Shown here piece after piece: positions 1-10,977 of a stretch of 64,000 nucleotides of DNA; position 1 is the first letter of the stretch; each line of letters opens with the position of its first letter. The DNA comes from Linanthus parryae (taxonomy: Eukaryota; Streptophyta; Magnoliopsida; Ericales; Polemoniaceae), in assembly GCA_023055425.1 (NCBI GenBank), contig JALGPY010000003.1, positions 18,163,001-18,227,000 on the forward strand, given 5' to 3'. A program made the position numbers and the translations under genes. The notes beneath the pieces are model-generated. The model worked only from the letters and a program-made list of their open reading frames with translations. It was not told the origin of the DNA and ran no database searches.

Positions 1-1
1 A

Positions 2-440
2 TGCTACAAAGTGAATAGAAAAAGCACATCAGGGTGTTGCCAATTTCTTGGAACATCACTGATCAGCTGGCATTCAAAGAAACCAAATTTTGTAGCTCTA
101 TCAACAGCAGAAGCTGAATACATAGCAACTGGAGCTTGATTCTCACAAGTGTTGTGGAAAGCTCAACAAATGAGAGATCTTGGATTTGATTTCAGAGATA
201 TACCTGTAAAATGTGACAACACCAGTGCAATATCGATCACAAAGAATCCAGTTCAGCACTCAAGGACTAAACACATAGATGTTAGACATCACTTCATCAT
301 AGATCATGCTAAGAAAGGTGACGTTACTCTTAAATTTGTTTCTACTAACCAATTGGTACTTCACTAAGCCACTGCCAGAAGATAGATTCTCAGCCCTGAG
401 ATTAGAACTAAGCATGCTAAATAAAGAAGCATTGGTTTAG
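2..440 (+). pseudogene. Copia A pol, RNase H C-terminal fragment
   Basis: Frame 2 reads through the copia RNase H signature: ALSTAEAEYIA, then CDNTSAI and HSRTKHIDVRHHFI. This domain degrades the RNA strand during reverse transcription. An in-frame TGA at about 137-139 stands where related elements have Cys or another residue. Near 356 the frame shifts: the text after QL continues in another frame as FTKPLPEDRF. The copy is therefore dead. The N-terminal pol domains are outside the window. Confidence 0.85.
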
Positions 441-901
441 GGGGAGTATCAGGTAAGTTACCAGGTAAGTATTATGTGGTTCAAAGTTTTGAATTGATTT
501 TCAAAGCCTTGAAAATCTTTTCAAATCCTTTATTTTATCTATTTCAGTGGTATAGCTTTTCAAGGCCTTAAAAACCTTTCCAAAGCCTTGAAAACAAGTC
601 TATATGTTGTTTAGTCAATAACATGGATCTTTCAATGTTGGGTGCTATCTCTGTACATATTTTCTCAATATTTTTTTACCTTTTAAAATTTATTTCCTCT
701 AAATTAGTATTATATTATTTCCTTTTCCATGTCACACACTCACACAAATTTGAATTCAAACTGATTATGCACAATCTTAAAAGGTTTGGAAATATCTCTG
801 TTTCCTTTTAAAACTCACTCTTCAGTACTTATCTTCTCCCTTCTCTGTCTCTCTCTTTCACATATCAATCTTGCCTCTCTCTTCTATGCCTTCAAACTCC
901 A

Positions 902-2700
902 ATGAGCACCAGAAGAACGTCTGATATGATCAAGATGGCTGGAGGATCAAAGAAAGTTACTGACAAGAAGAGGAAGACTATAGAGGAAGAGGTTCAAACA
1001 CTCAGTGATGATTCAAGTTCCAGAACCCCAAGTGCAGAAAACGCTCCTTATCCTCCAAAGAAGAAGATCAAGAAGGATCAGACCCCCACTTTTAGCAAGA
1101 AGACGAAAAACTGATAAGTCTTCTCAAGAAAAGCAATCAGAAGAACAGGTTGCTAGTCCTAAGAAGGTGAAGAAGAAGAAGCCAACTAAAGAAGACAAAG
1201 GCAAAGGGAAAGCAACTAAGGAAGAACCAGAGAAATGCACTGGAAAAGAACTGCAGATCTACTCAGAAAATCAACAATCTCCTGGTAAGAAATATGGCAT
1301 TAACAACAAATGGTTTGTTTATAATTTTGCTAGAGGAAAATGGTTAGATGGTTTTGCTTCCAGACCAGTAGCTTTTTTGTAGCATGGTTAGTGTTGATAT
1401 GCTGAAAACCATGAATCTGGAATGCATTAAGAGGTTGAAGAAAAGTGCTATTTGGAAAATTCTAAACCCTCCTGCAGTTGTATATCCCAGACTCACTAGG
1501 TTTTTCTATCTGAACATGAAGCGAATTAAAACTGTATGCCTAGTGATACAAACAAAAGTAGCTGGTGTTGATACGGAGTTAGATCACTCAGAATTTGACA
1601 ATGTTTTTGGTTGTCCCAAGAGGTATAACAAAGAAAACTATCCAAACAAGAGTGAAGCACTGAAACTGGCTAGGGAATAATTCTTTTCTACCAAATGTGT
1701 CTACCTCCTCCAAGAAGTTACCACACTATGTGCTAACTGTTGAAGCCAAAGTTTTGTTTACTATTATGATGAGGTGTAGTTTCTAAGGAGAACTCAAAAG
1801 AATTGATTACTGACAGGGTGCTGTACTTGATGTATTTGATCATGCATGGTTTTGAGATTGATGTTCCTAAAATTGTGATGGAGCACATGCTTTACTCCCA
1901 GATCAAAGAAAGAAATCATCATTTGCCTTATGCGAACCTACTTTCTGCCGTCTTTCAACACCTTAAGATCAAAAATGACAGAGAGGAGACTGTTACTACT
2001 GGTTTTGGTATGCTAGATGAGAAAGCATTTGAGAGAATTGGGATTATGAAAACCAGTGAAGGTAACTGGAAGCTGTACTCTGAATTTTCTGAGGAAGAGT
2101 TACAATCCAAGAAGTTTCCTAAACCCAAGGCCTTGATCTCTCCTTAAAACCTACCCTCTCAATCTCAAGACCTTTCTATGGTATGCCAAAGACTTGATGT
2201 TCTGGAGAAGGATATGAAATAATTGAAGGAAAGTCATTATGAGTTTGGAGCAGAGTTCAAGCAAGTCAGGTATATGGTTGAAAGTGTCTTCAAAAGCATA
2301 ATGTACTTCATGTGGAGGAAGAAGTCTCTCTGGATTCAGAGGATCCAAGAAAGCTGGTTCAACCAAGGATTTCTTCAGTGACCATACAACACAGGATGAG
2401 GCTGTAGGGGTGGTGGACAAAGGGAAACAAGTAGCTCAAGAACAATGAGATGAAGAACATGAACAAGATGATGTTGAAAGTATAGACTCAGGAATGCTGA
2501 TTAAAGATCTTAAGAATAAGAAACAGAAGAAACTCATTCCAGAGATAGTGACGGAGGCAGATCTTTTTTATGATGAAGTGGTTGGTGATACTGCTGGTAA
2601 AACTGCTCAAGAAGAAGAGCAGAAATATGATGAGGATGATGAAGAAGACAGTGGAGAAGAAGATTCAGAGCCGAATGGAGATACAGACCTAACCCCCTGA
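902..2700 (+). pseudogene. Extra ORF downstream of copia pol (plant transposon-protein-like), decayed
   Basis: A chain of ORF pieces in changing frames (902-1114, 1005-1382, 1384-1680, 1803-2147, 2494-2700) reads as one protein: a Lys-rich, charged N-terminus beginning MSTRRTSDMIKMAGG, a central globular part (about 1384-2147), a coiled-coil-like stretch near 2170-2290, and an acidic tail rich in Asp and Glu. The central part resembles the putative plant transposon protein domain found in many retroelement ORFs. That assignment is from memory and needs a profile search. At least four frameshifts or stops break it. Position after pol and before the 3' LTR suggests an env-position accessory gene; its function is unknown. 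Confidence 0.6.
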
Positions 2701-3075
2701 ATCTTGCCTCTTCTTTCTTTTCTTTTCAAGGCCTTGAAATCCTTTTCAAAGTCTCGAAAAATACTGCTTTTCAAAACTTTTTGCTTTAAAACTTTTCCAA
2801 ACATTGATCCAACATGTTCTCATTCTTTTTTATGAAAGTCAAAAAGGGGAAAACAAATCTAGGTATATCTGTTATTTTGGTATGTTTCAGATGGATCTGG
2901 TTTAGATCAGTAGGATGTGATTTGCTGAATTTAGCTGCTTAATAAGTTGGATTATTTGGATATTTTGTTTTACAGTTTATATTTTGTGGTTACTCTGCTA
3001 TGCTCTAATTAATACTTTTTTGCAGAGAATCATTCCTAAAAGTATTGAGATTTTTTCTTTCGTCAAGGGAGAGAT

Positions 3076-4276
3076 TGTAAGTTCAGCTAGTTTCAAAAGG
3101 CTTTCAAGGCCTTGAAACTATTTTCAAAGGTTTGAAACATACTGAGTAGTATACAACATGAACTTAGGGGGAACTTATCTGTTTAATCTGATTCCCACTT
3201 CTCTATGCTTGATTATATGCACCTTGATGATGAAATACAAATATTTTTGTTTCTCTAAACTATTATTAATCGAAATGTTTGAAAAAATTTTTGCAGGGAA
3301 AATCAATTGCCTATTTTGCAGGGCCACTTTCCTAAACTATGTTCTTTCTGAAAAGAAAACTGGATTGTTTGATTGATTTTGTGTTTATGCATATATGTCT
3401 TGACCTTCCTAACATATTCAAATACAAGATCAAGTAAATATCTTTGAAGATACTGAGCAACTAGCCATTGGAAAAGCTGTTAGAAGAGTCAAGATACATT
3501 GCTGATTTTTAGGGAAGTTAGTTTCCAGAATATCCTGAAGATCTCCAATTCAAACTAGCTCCATAAGAGGGTGAATGACTGAGATTTTCGAAGACAATCA
3601 ACAGAGACACACTCAAACACATTCAGGGATTGACAAGCAACAACGAAAAAGATTCATTCCTCTCAATCCAAACATCTGAAGAACACTGCATATTCACTGC
3701 TAGACTTTGTCTCAGTGCTCTTCTTTATGAACTATATTTGTATATCATTCAGATAATACTTGTTACATACTGTTCAAGTGAACAATAGAGAAATCTTGTT
3801 TCATCAGTTAGCTAGATCAAGTACTAGATAGGTTCGTGAGGACCATAAGCTGTAATAGAGTAAGGGAACTCTCTGTGCTTGAGATCTAGGGCTTAGCTTT
3901 TGATTAATAAGAATTGAGTTGAAAATCCTGCAGGGATAAATCCGATAAATCCCTGAGGTAGAGACGTGGTCCAATTGGACAGAACTCTATAAATCTCTGT
4001 GTCTCTTGCATTCATTTTGCTGCTCCATACATTGACAAATTAACTGCACAAAACAGTTTTCAGTTCAAGGGTTTGAAAGACATTTCAAGGCCTTGAAAAC
4101 TCTCAGCGTTTTATTTGTCATATGTTTTCTTTCCAAGGACTTGAAACTCATTTCAAGGACTTGAAATACTTACAGCCTTGGACACATTTCTTTGAAACCA
4201 CTCTTTTAGCATCACTCTATTCAACCCTCTTTTTAGAGTATTGATCCTATTTTACCACCTACATTACTGTATTTCA
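3076..4276 (+). repeat. 3' LTR of copia A
   Basis: The LTR starts TGTAAGTTCAGC directly after a purine-rich tract (GGGAGAGAT) and ends ACTGTATTTCA, where Angela RNase H coding sequence resumes. An alternative end at 4263 (CCTACA) is possible, but the next 13 bases do not match Angela sequence, so 4276 is preferred. A CCAAT box (3971-3975) and TATAAAT (3988-3994) mark the core promoter. The LTR also carries six of the near-palindromes. Confidence 0.75.
3988..3994 (+). promoter_or_regulatory. TATA box of copia A LTR
   Basis: TATAAAT lies 13 bp after a CCAAT box within the LTR, and is followed by a pyrimidine-rich start region. This is the usual U3/R arrangement; no transcript evidence is available. 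Confidence 0.55.
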
Positions 4277-4277
4277 G

Positions 4278-4517
4278 TATTGTGACAACACTGGGCCAAT
4301 CGCACAATCCAAGGAACCCAGGTCACACCAAAAATCCAAGAACGTACTCAGAAAGTTCCATCGTATTCGTGAAATAATCGATAGAGAAGGTGTGAAGATA
4401 TGCAAGATCTCTACAGATGAGAATCTTTCAGATCCACTTACAAAGCCCCTTGTTCAGTGCAAGAATGAAGGGCACACTAGATCTATTAGCATACGAAATG
4501 CACCAGATTGGCTCTAG
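4278..4517 (+). pseudogene. Angela B pol, RNase H C-terminus
   Basis: An open frame without an ATG runs from YCDNTGPIAQ through KEPRSHQKSK to NAPDWL and a TAG at 4515-4517. It is very close to the ends of pol in elements D and E, with the characteristic DPLTKPL motif. It is truncated at its 5' side by the insertion of copia A. Confidence 0.85.
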
Positions 4518-4531
4518 TGCATGTGGGAGAC

Positions 4532-5932
4532 TATTGGAATAGATTCCCTAGAGGCAATCTTATTTAGTATGAACATCATTTTAGCTAGAATAACCATTGT
4601 ATTATTTATGGAGGTATTTAATATAATGAAGTCCTTAGATTACAATTTTTTGTTTATCTTAAATATCCCAATTCGTTTATATTGATTAGCAGGACGATCA
4701 ACTATAGACTAAGATGTGGGCAGATTGATATGGGGATATCAAGTCTAATACATGGGTATGCATAGGGGTAATGGCATACTAGATTGACCCACCACGAAAA
4801 GGCTACATTAATTATGTTAAAGTCACAAGTGCTTCTCGTTGTGACAATGGTATTGTGGTCCTTAGACTTGAAGTCACTGGATACTCTAGTTGTGGAATAT
4901 TATGCTTTGATATCGTCAAACACTACACCGTGATTGGGTAGCAATAAAGGCGTTTATTGGACACGAGAAGAAGCAAGCTTAGAGATGGCATTAATGTAGA
5001 GAGGATTTGTCCCTCCCACATAAGGGAGCAAATATCCACGACCAGTCGAGGGGTAGTGCTTATAGAATGTCCGGCTAGACTCAGTAAATCAATAAAGGAT
5101 ATTGATGTTATCTGCATGGATAAGACTATTCCCGGGATCGAGAAACTATTGATTGGATATAGGAGTGTGACTTGTATGTCTCGTTTCCAATCCGGATAAG
5201 GAGACAAAGGGATAATACAATACGGAAACATTGGTCACAAGTTTTGTCTGATCACTGACTATTTCTATTAGTTGGGTGACATATTTCTTGCTAGAGACCG
5301 CTCTATGTCAATAATCGTTACTACCAACTAAGTAGAAACCTATGGGGTCACACACCCTATGGATTAAACCGGACTTTGAGATTAATTATTATGACTAATT
5401 AAATAGATGGATCAATACGCAACCACATGCGAACTTATTGCATGGTGGACTAGTCCGTGTATGGACAGGATAATAAGTAGTTAATAAGGAGTTATTAACT
5501 ATATAAAGGCAATCCTAGATTGCTTCCTCACAAGTGTCACATTTTTTATCACAATTGAGAGAGAACAAAGCAATGAGAGAGCAAGACAAGGAGGCCGAGA
5601 GACCCCCCCCCCCCCCCCCCCCCGCCCGCCCCCTCCCACGCCGTCGACCTAGTGAGGTGCGCGGCACTTGGGTGTCCCGTTTGCGTGATCTTCTTCATCC
5701 TCCTTATTTCGTTGCTAGCACAGAGGCGTTCGAAGGATCTAGAGCAATCCTAGGCGTGGGTATTCATAGATACGTGGTCACTATTCTACGTGAAGTCACA
5801 AATTCAGAGAAACAAGGTATACAATTCTTTTATCCCTTACCATCGTTATGATGCATGATCTTCGATTCATGGAGGCTTTAAACGTAGTTTATTTTTGTTA
5901 TTCCACTGGGAAATCCGTATCAAAACTCTACA
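4532..5932 (+). repeat. 3' LTR of Angela B
   Basis: The LTR starts TATTGGAATAG (canonical TG changed to TA, as in the 5' LTR of element D) and ends CTCTACA; length 1,401 bp. It shares blocks with the LTRs of D, E and the solo LTR, for example the AATATAATGAAGTCCTTAGA stretch near the start. A run of 21 C (5603-5623) lies near the end of the LTR. The LTR start resembles that of the Angela/BARE lineage (TGTTGGAAT...CCCTAGAGGCAAT). Confidence 0.85.
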
Positions 5933-8900
5933 GTATCTCCCTCATGTAGTTGGTTGGACCAGAGAACTTTGACCAGCGTAGTTGACTTGGTACGGGTGTT
6001 CCTGGTTTTCTTATCAAGAATTTTGATGGGCTGCTCTTCATATGAGAGATACGGATCAAGTTCAACCGGTTCACGGTCAAGGACGTGGCTCAGGTCGTGA
6101 ATGTAAGGCTTGAGTTGCGAGACATGGAAGACACTATGAACTCGACCCAGGCTGTTGGGAAGGTTTAGGCAATAGGCAACCTCTCATATCCGATCCATCA
6201 CCTTATATGGTCCAATGAACTTGGGGCTAAGCTTCCTCTTCTGGTTGAATATCATGACTCCTTTGGTTGGATAAACCTTCAAAAATACCGTATCACCTAC
6301 CTTGAATTTCAAAAGCCTCCTCTTTGAATCAACATAAGACTTCTATCGATCCTGGGTTTCCCTCATCCTTTTGCTGAGTAATTCGTATCTGGTTCATCGA
6401 ATCCTCAATCATTTGTGTTCCTAGAATGATCGTCTCACTGATGTCACCCCAACAGAGCGGTTTCCTGCATTTACTTCCATACAACGCCACGTAAGGTGCC
6501 ATTCCTATGCTGGCATGATAGCTGTTGTTGTAGGAGAACTCTATTAGTGGTTGATTTCCCACCCACGACCCTCCAAAGTCTAAGATACAAGCTCTCAGCA
6601 TGTCTTCCAGTGTCGGAATAGTCCTCTCCGTCAGTCCGTCGGTAGCTGGGTGAAAAGCGGTGCTGAACCTGAGTTTGGTGCCCATAGCTTTTTGTAGTCC
6701 CCTCTAGAAGTGTGATAGGAAGTTTCGATCCCTGTTAGAAACAATCGAACTAGGTACTCCATGTAGCCTCACCGCATTCTTGATGTATGCATCTGCCCTC
6801 TTTCCATATCCCAAGTGTCTTTCATGGGAATGAATTTTGCCGTCTTCGTTATTCGATTAACTACTACCCAGATCTGGTTCAAGCCATTGGTCAAAGTTGT
6901 AAATGCCATAACAAAGTCCATGGAGATGGAATTCCATTTCCATACTAGCACATCTAATGGTCGTAACGTCCCTCCTGGTCTCTTGTGCTCAAATTTGACC
7001 TTTTGAAACGTAAGGCAATGAGATACATACTCTGCTACTTCATTCTTCATACCCTTCCACCAGAAGTTCTTCTTCAGATCTTTATACAGCTTGTCTCCTC
7101 CAGGGTGCACTGAATATGTCTTCTGATGGGCTTCTTTCATAATCTTCTCCTTCACTTCTGCACATTTAAGTGGCACGCACCATCTTCCCTTGAACTTTAT
7201 GCTACAGTCTTCCTCAATTTTGAAATGGAGAGATCCACCCTTACTTATCTTCTCCTTAATATGTTGACGAAAGGCGTCTTCCTTCTGTCCTTCCTTAATC
7301 TCTTTGAAGATGTTTGGAACAATCTTCAAGTTCCACAACATATTACTTGCGGTTCCCCTCGTACATACTTCAATTTCGAACTTCTAAAACTCTTCGTAGA
7401 ACTTATGTGGCAAAACCAACATTGTACTCACCGTGTGATCCGTCTTTCAACTCAATGCATCTGCCACTATATTGTCCTTCCCTTCGTGGTACTGGATCTG
7501 GAGATCATAATCCTTCACCAACTCTAACCACCTCCTTTGCCGCATGTTCAGCTCCTTATGTGTGAATATTTACTTCAGACTTTTGTGATCAATCCTGCAA
7601 GTCGTACCGTACATGTAATGTCTCCATATTTTCAGGGCAAACACTATAGCTGCTAGCTCCGAGTCATGAGTGGGTGGTTCTTCTCGTATGGCTTTAGCTG
7701 TCTGGAAGCATAAGCAACCATTTTCCATCTTGCATCAATACACACCCCAAATCCATGTTTCAACGCATCCCTGTAGACTTCAAACTCTCCACCTTCAGTA
7801 GGTAAGGTTAACACAGGGGCTGTTGTTAACATGTCCTTCATTGTTTGGAACGCCTCTTCACACTTGTTGTCCAACACATACTTGGTTGTATTCTTTATCA
7901 GATTAGTCATAGGTTTTCCCATCTACGAGAAATCTTTCAACAAAACTTCGGTAGTATCCTGCCAGTCCCAAGAAGCTTCTGATCTCTGTCACATCCTTTG
8001 GCGTTGGCCAATCTCTTACTGCTGTCACTTTCCTTGGGTCCACTGACACACCTTCTTTGGATATAATATGGCCCATAAAAGGCACTTGATCGAGCCAAAA
8101 CTCACACTTCGATAGCTTCCCATACAACTTTTCCTCTCTGAGAGTTTCCAAAACCTCCCTCAAGTTTTTTTCGTGCTCTTCCTTTCCCTTGGATAAGATC
8201 AGGATGTCGTCAATGAAAACCACAACAAATCTTTCCAGGTACTTCTGTAAGACGCGGTATATCAACCCCATGAACGCTGATGGTGCATTAGTCAAGCTGA
8301 ACGACATCACCGTGAACTCGAAGTGACCATAGCGAGTCCTGAATGCTATCTTATGAATATCCTGTTCTGTTATCCCGAGCTGGTGGAATCCTGTCCTTAA
8401 TTCGCTATTCGAGAAAGTATCAGCTCCTTGTGACTGGTCAAACAAGTCGTCAATCCTGGGAAGCGGGCACTTGTTCTTTACGGTTACACTATTCAATTCG
8501 CAGTAGTCTATGCAAAGCCTGAGAATTCCGTACTTCTTTTTCACAAACAAGACTGGTTCTCCCCGCGGTGAGACACTGGGCTGGATGAATCCCTCGTCTA
8601 GCAACTCTGTAAGTTGGTCCTTCAACTCCTCCAACTCTGCTGGTGCCATCCTGTATGGTGCCTTGGAGATCGGTCCAGTCCCTGGTGCTAGGTCGATCGT
8701 AAAGTCCATTGCCCTCTTTGGTGGCATTCCTGGAAGTAATTCTGGGAACACATCTGGTAACTCGTTCACCACTGGGATGTCCTCCAACTTCTCCCATTCC
8801 TTTACTTGATCATGGACCGTACGAATGTATGCCTTATGCCCTTTCTTTACTTCCGAGAGGATGGTTAGGGCTGACACAATTTGAATTCGGGGTCCACTGG

Positions 8901-9225
8901 TTACACCTCTATAGGATAGACACACACCCTTGGGTCCACGAAACTTGACCTTCTGGGTGGCACATTTAATGGTTGCTTTGTACTTGCTAAGCCAATCCAC
9001 ACCCAAGATGACATCCAGGTTACCGAGGTTAAAAGAATCAAGTCCGAAGGTAATTCGGTACCCATGATTTCTAGTTTGAATTCAGGGTACATGGCGCTAC
9101 AGGTTACAACATCTCCATTAGGGGTAGAGATGGACGGATATATGGGTGTGGGAGTGTGTAAATCTATCTTCTTAACCAATGTGGATTATATGAAAGAAAA
9201 TGTGGCTCCTTAATCAAATAGGAAA
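5933..9225 (-). pseudogene. Chromovirus pol: protease, RT, RNase H, integrase, chromodomain (decayed)
   Basis: On the minus strand, protease near 9225-9195 reads D-stop-GATFSFI: the catalytic DSG serine codon is now TAA. The longest open piece, 9006-7903, holds RT, with [16 protein letters not shown] and the catalytic [11 protein letters not shown]. RNase H follows (7922-7500), frameshifted near 7660 after [14 protein letters not shown]. Integrase is at 7341-6329: the H2C2 zinc finger reads HPGG...HCLTFQK, the last Cys changed to Phe, and the core continues with [16 protein letters not shown]. The tail (about 6290-5933) ends in a truncated chromodomain. At least five lesions make it non-functional. 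Confidence 0.85.
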
Positions 9226-9506
9226 AATGCATGGACATAATGAATAAGGAATGTTCCAGTCACCACTTTGGCATGCTCTGCATGTATCTGATTCATGACA
9301 TTGATGACCCAAATTGCATTACGGGCGGCTCTGCTAGTGCAGCTGGAGCTGTTGCATTGTTTCCTCGAGGTTGGTTGTTTCCACTTTGCGAGTTGTTTCC
9401 TCTATTAAAGCATCCTCCATTTTTGTTGTCCCCCAGTGTTATAACCTCCTCTGTTGTAACCTCCACCCTGCAGATAGTTCTGCTGGATCCCTACATACTG
9501 ATTTCC

Positions 9507-10543
9507 TCAATTGTGGTTGTTGCCTCTCTGGTTGTACCCACCTTGGCGAAAAGCACCATTTCCTCCTCCATTGTTGTTGGCACGGTTGTTGAATTTTCCA
9601 CCACTGTTACTCTCTTGAGGTGTTGACCTGCAATCCCTTCTCTGATGGCCAAGCTTGCCACATTTATAGTATGTTATCTTGTTTCCTTGGCAGTCGGCTC
9701 CTGGGTGATTGTTTCCGCATTGCCTGCAGTGGTACACCCACACCGGACCTAGTCCTCCTTGGTTGTGGTTAACATTCTGAGGGGCAAGGTTCGGGTTGGG
9801 TCGATACTTTTTATCTCCAGCATTGTTTCAATTCCCGCAGTTCTGGAGGTTTGGTGCCGCTTGTGTCTCAGATTTCCTCTTTCTGCTCTCCTCAAAGTTC
9901 TCATCGAACATCCGTTGTACATCCTGCACTGCTCCATAAGCTTCATGGAGTGTCTCAAAGAGAGCCACCCCAAGGTACTCCAGATTTAGAAGTTTAGGCC
10001 CTCCACAAATCTCTTGACTGCCCTCGCCTCTGTTGGTACAATCTCTGCTCCAAACCTCATAAGTTCCATGAACCGATCGTAGTAGACTGAGAGGCTGTCA
10101 TTCCCTTGGGTCAGATTCAAGAACTCCTTGAGCTTCCGATTCTTGACATGATCGGTGTAGAATCGTTCACGCAGTGCTATCTTCAGCTGTTCCCAACCAA
10201 ATCCCTGCAGAGCGACGAGACTCCTCCCTTGGCAGACCACCAGTTGTCAGCCTCCTTCTTGAAGTAGTACTCAGCTATTTCCACCCGTCGGTCCTCCGGG
10301 CAGCACACTGATTAGCGTCTTCCCAAAGTTGCGGATCCAGTCCTCCAAGATCGCCCGGTCATCTGTTCCATAGAAGTAGTCGGATCGGAGTTCCGCAATC
10401 CTTCTCATCACATCTTCTCCTCCATCCTGAGTGTTGTGCACAATTTGCGTCAGAGCCAGTGTGGCCTGTTCCATGTTTTGGAACCATAACAGATCGTACT
10501 GTGGGGCCGGTTCTCCTTGAGTTTTCCGGTCTCCTTGATTCAT
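9507..10543 (-). pseudogene. Chromovirus gag (decayed)
   Basis: Pieces at 10543-10271, 10240-9986, 9973-9749 and 9743-9507 together read as a plant gypsy gag. The start is MNQGDRKTQGEP. The capsid core includes WEQLKIALRERFYTDHVKNR and SLSVYYDRFMELMRFG. The nucleocapsid follows: CRQCGNNHPGADC, then YYKCGKLGHQRRDC. The second knuckle has lost its first Cys (Tyr instead). The C-terminus is rich in Asn and Gly. Several frameshifts separate the pieces. Gag would package the element RNA. Confidence 0.8.
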
Positions 10544-10963
10544 TGCTACTTGTTGAGTTCGGCGGCTCCTGGTGTAGTAGCGATGAGGGTCGGAATATCA
10601 CATGGTATCCTATGGATATAAGCTTACTCAATATTTTATCTCACTAATTTGTACGTATATATTCCTCGTGTATGAGGTCATAGTGCCACATAATGTTCTA
10701 ATGTCCACATGAAATGCATACAAGTTTGACAAGAAAATAATGACCACGTTTGGTGGCATCACATACAATCTTATTTAAGCAAGGAATCCTCTTGACAGTA
10801 TGTCATGTCAGATATTAGATAAATAGGGAATACGCTACCATGCAACCCCCGATTTGTCACATTTTATCGCTGGTTTTGGTTTTCCTATATCAATTTTAAT
10901 TCTGAAGACGTTTTCATCTTAATTTAGTGAATTCCGTAGGTACGTATTAACTTAGAACCGTCG

Positions 10964-10977
10964 GCTCTGATACCACC
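10964..10977 (-). promoter_or_regulatory. Primer binding site of the chromovirus
   Basis: On the minus strand this reads TGGTATCAGAGCC two bases after the LTR end, complementary to the 3' end of initiator tRNA-Met, the usual primer of chromoviruses. The leader between here and the gag start (10963-10544) shows no ORF worth calling. Confidence 0.85.

Larger units (their letters stand above)
498..4168. repeat. Dispersed near-palindromes, core TTTCAAGGCCTTGAAA, about 11 copies
   Basis: The perfect palindrome TTTCAAGGCCTTGAAA and close variants occur at about 498-514, 557-574, 577-595, 2723-2740, 2743-2760, 3101-3118, 3121-3138, 4063-4078, 4082-4100, 4131-4148 and 4149-4168. All lie in non-coding parts of copia A: three between pol and the extra ORF, two after that ORF, two near the LTR start and four near the LTR end. 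None lies in the coding pieces. Confidence 0.85.
1..4276 (+). mobile_element. Ty1/copia retrotransposon A, 3' part (5' part lies left of the window)
   Basis: The segment reads, in order: the end of an RNase H domain, a purine tract at 438-446, a non-coding spacer, a decayed extra ORF (about 902-2700), another spacer, a purine-rich tract at 3067-3074 and a 3' LTR. An extra ORF between pol and the 3' LTR is known in some plant copia lineages such as SIRE; I do not assign the lineage firmly. To the right, Angela-type RNase H sequence resumes at 4277, so A inserted into element B. The likely right-hand TSD is GTATT (4277-4281); the left copy is outside the window. Confidence 0.85.
4277..5932 (+). 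mobile_element. Angela-type copia B: RNase H end plus 3' LTR
   Basis: This contains the last 79 codons of an Angela-type pol, the polypurine tract (GTGGGAGAC before 4532) and a complete LTR. The left part is beyond copia A, which inserted in the RNase H codons. The right boundary is sharp: after CTCTACA at 5932 the sequence becomes minus-strand gypsy chromodomain coding sequence, with no primer binding site, so this is a 3' LTR. B thus inserted into the chromovirus; the right-hand TSD would be GTATC (5933-5937). Confidence 0.85.

Noticed and set aside
4923..5231. ORFs of 80-102 codons in the Angela B LTR
   Set aside because: They lie within LTR sequence shared with non-coding copies; no domain.
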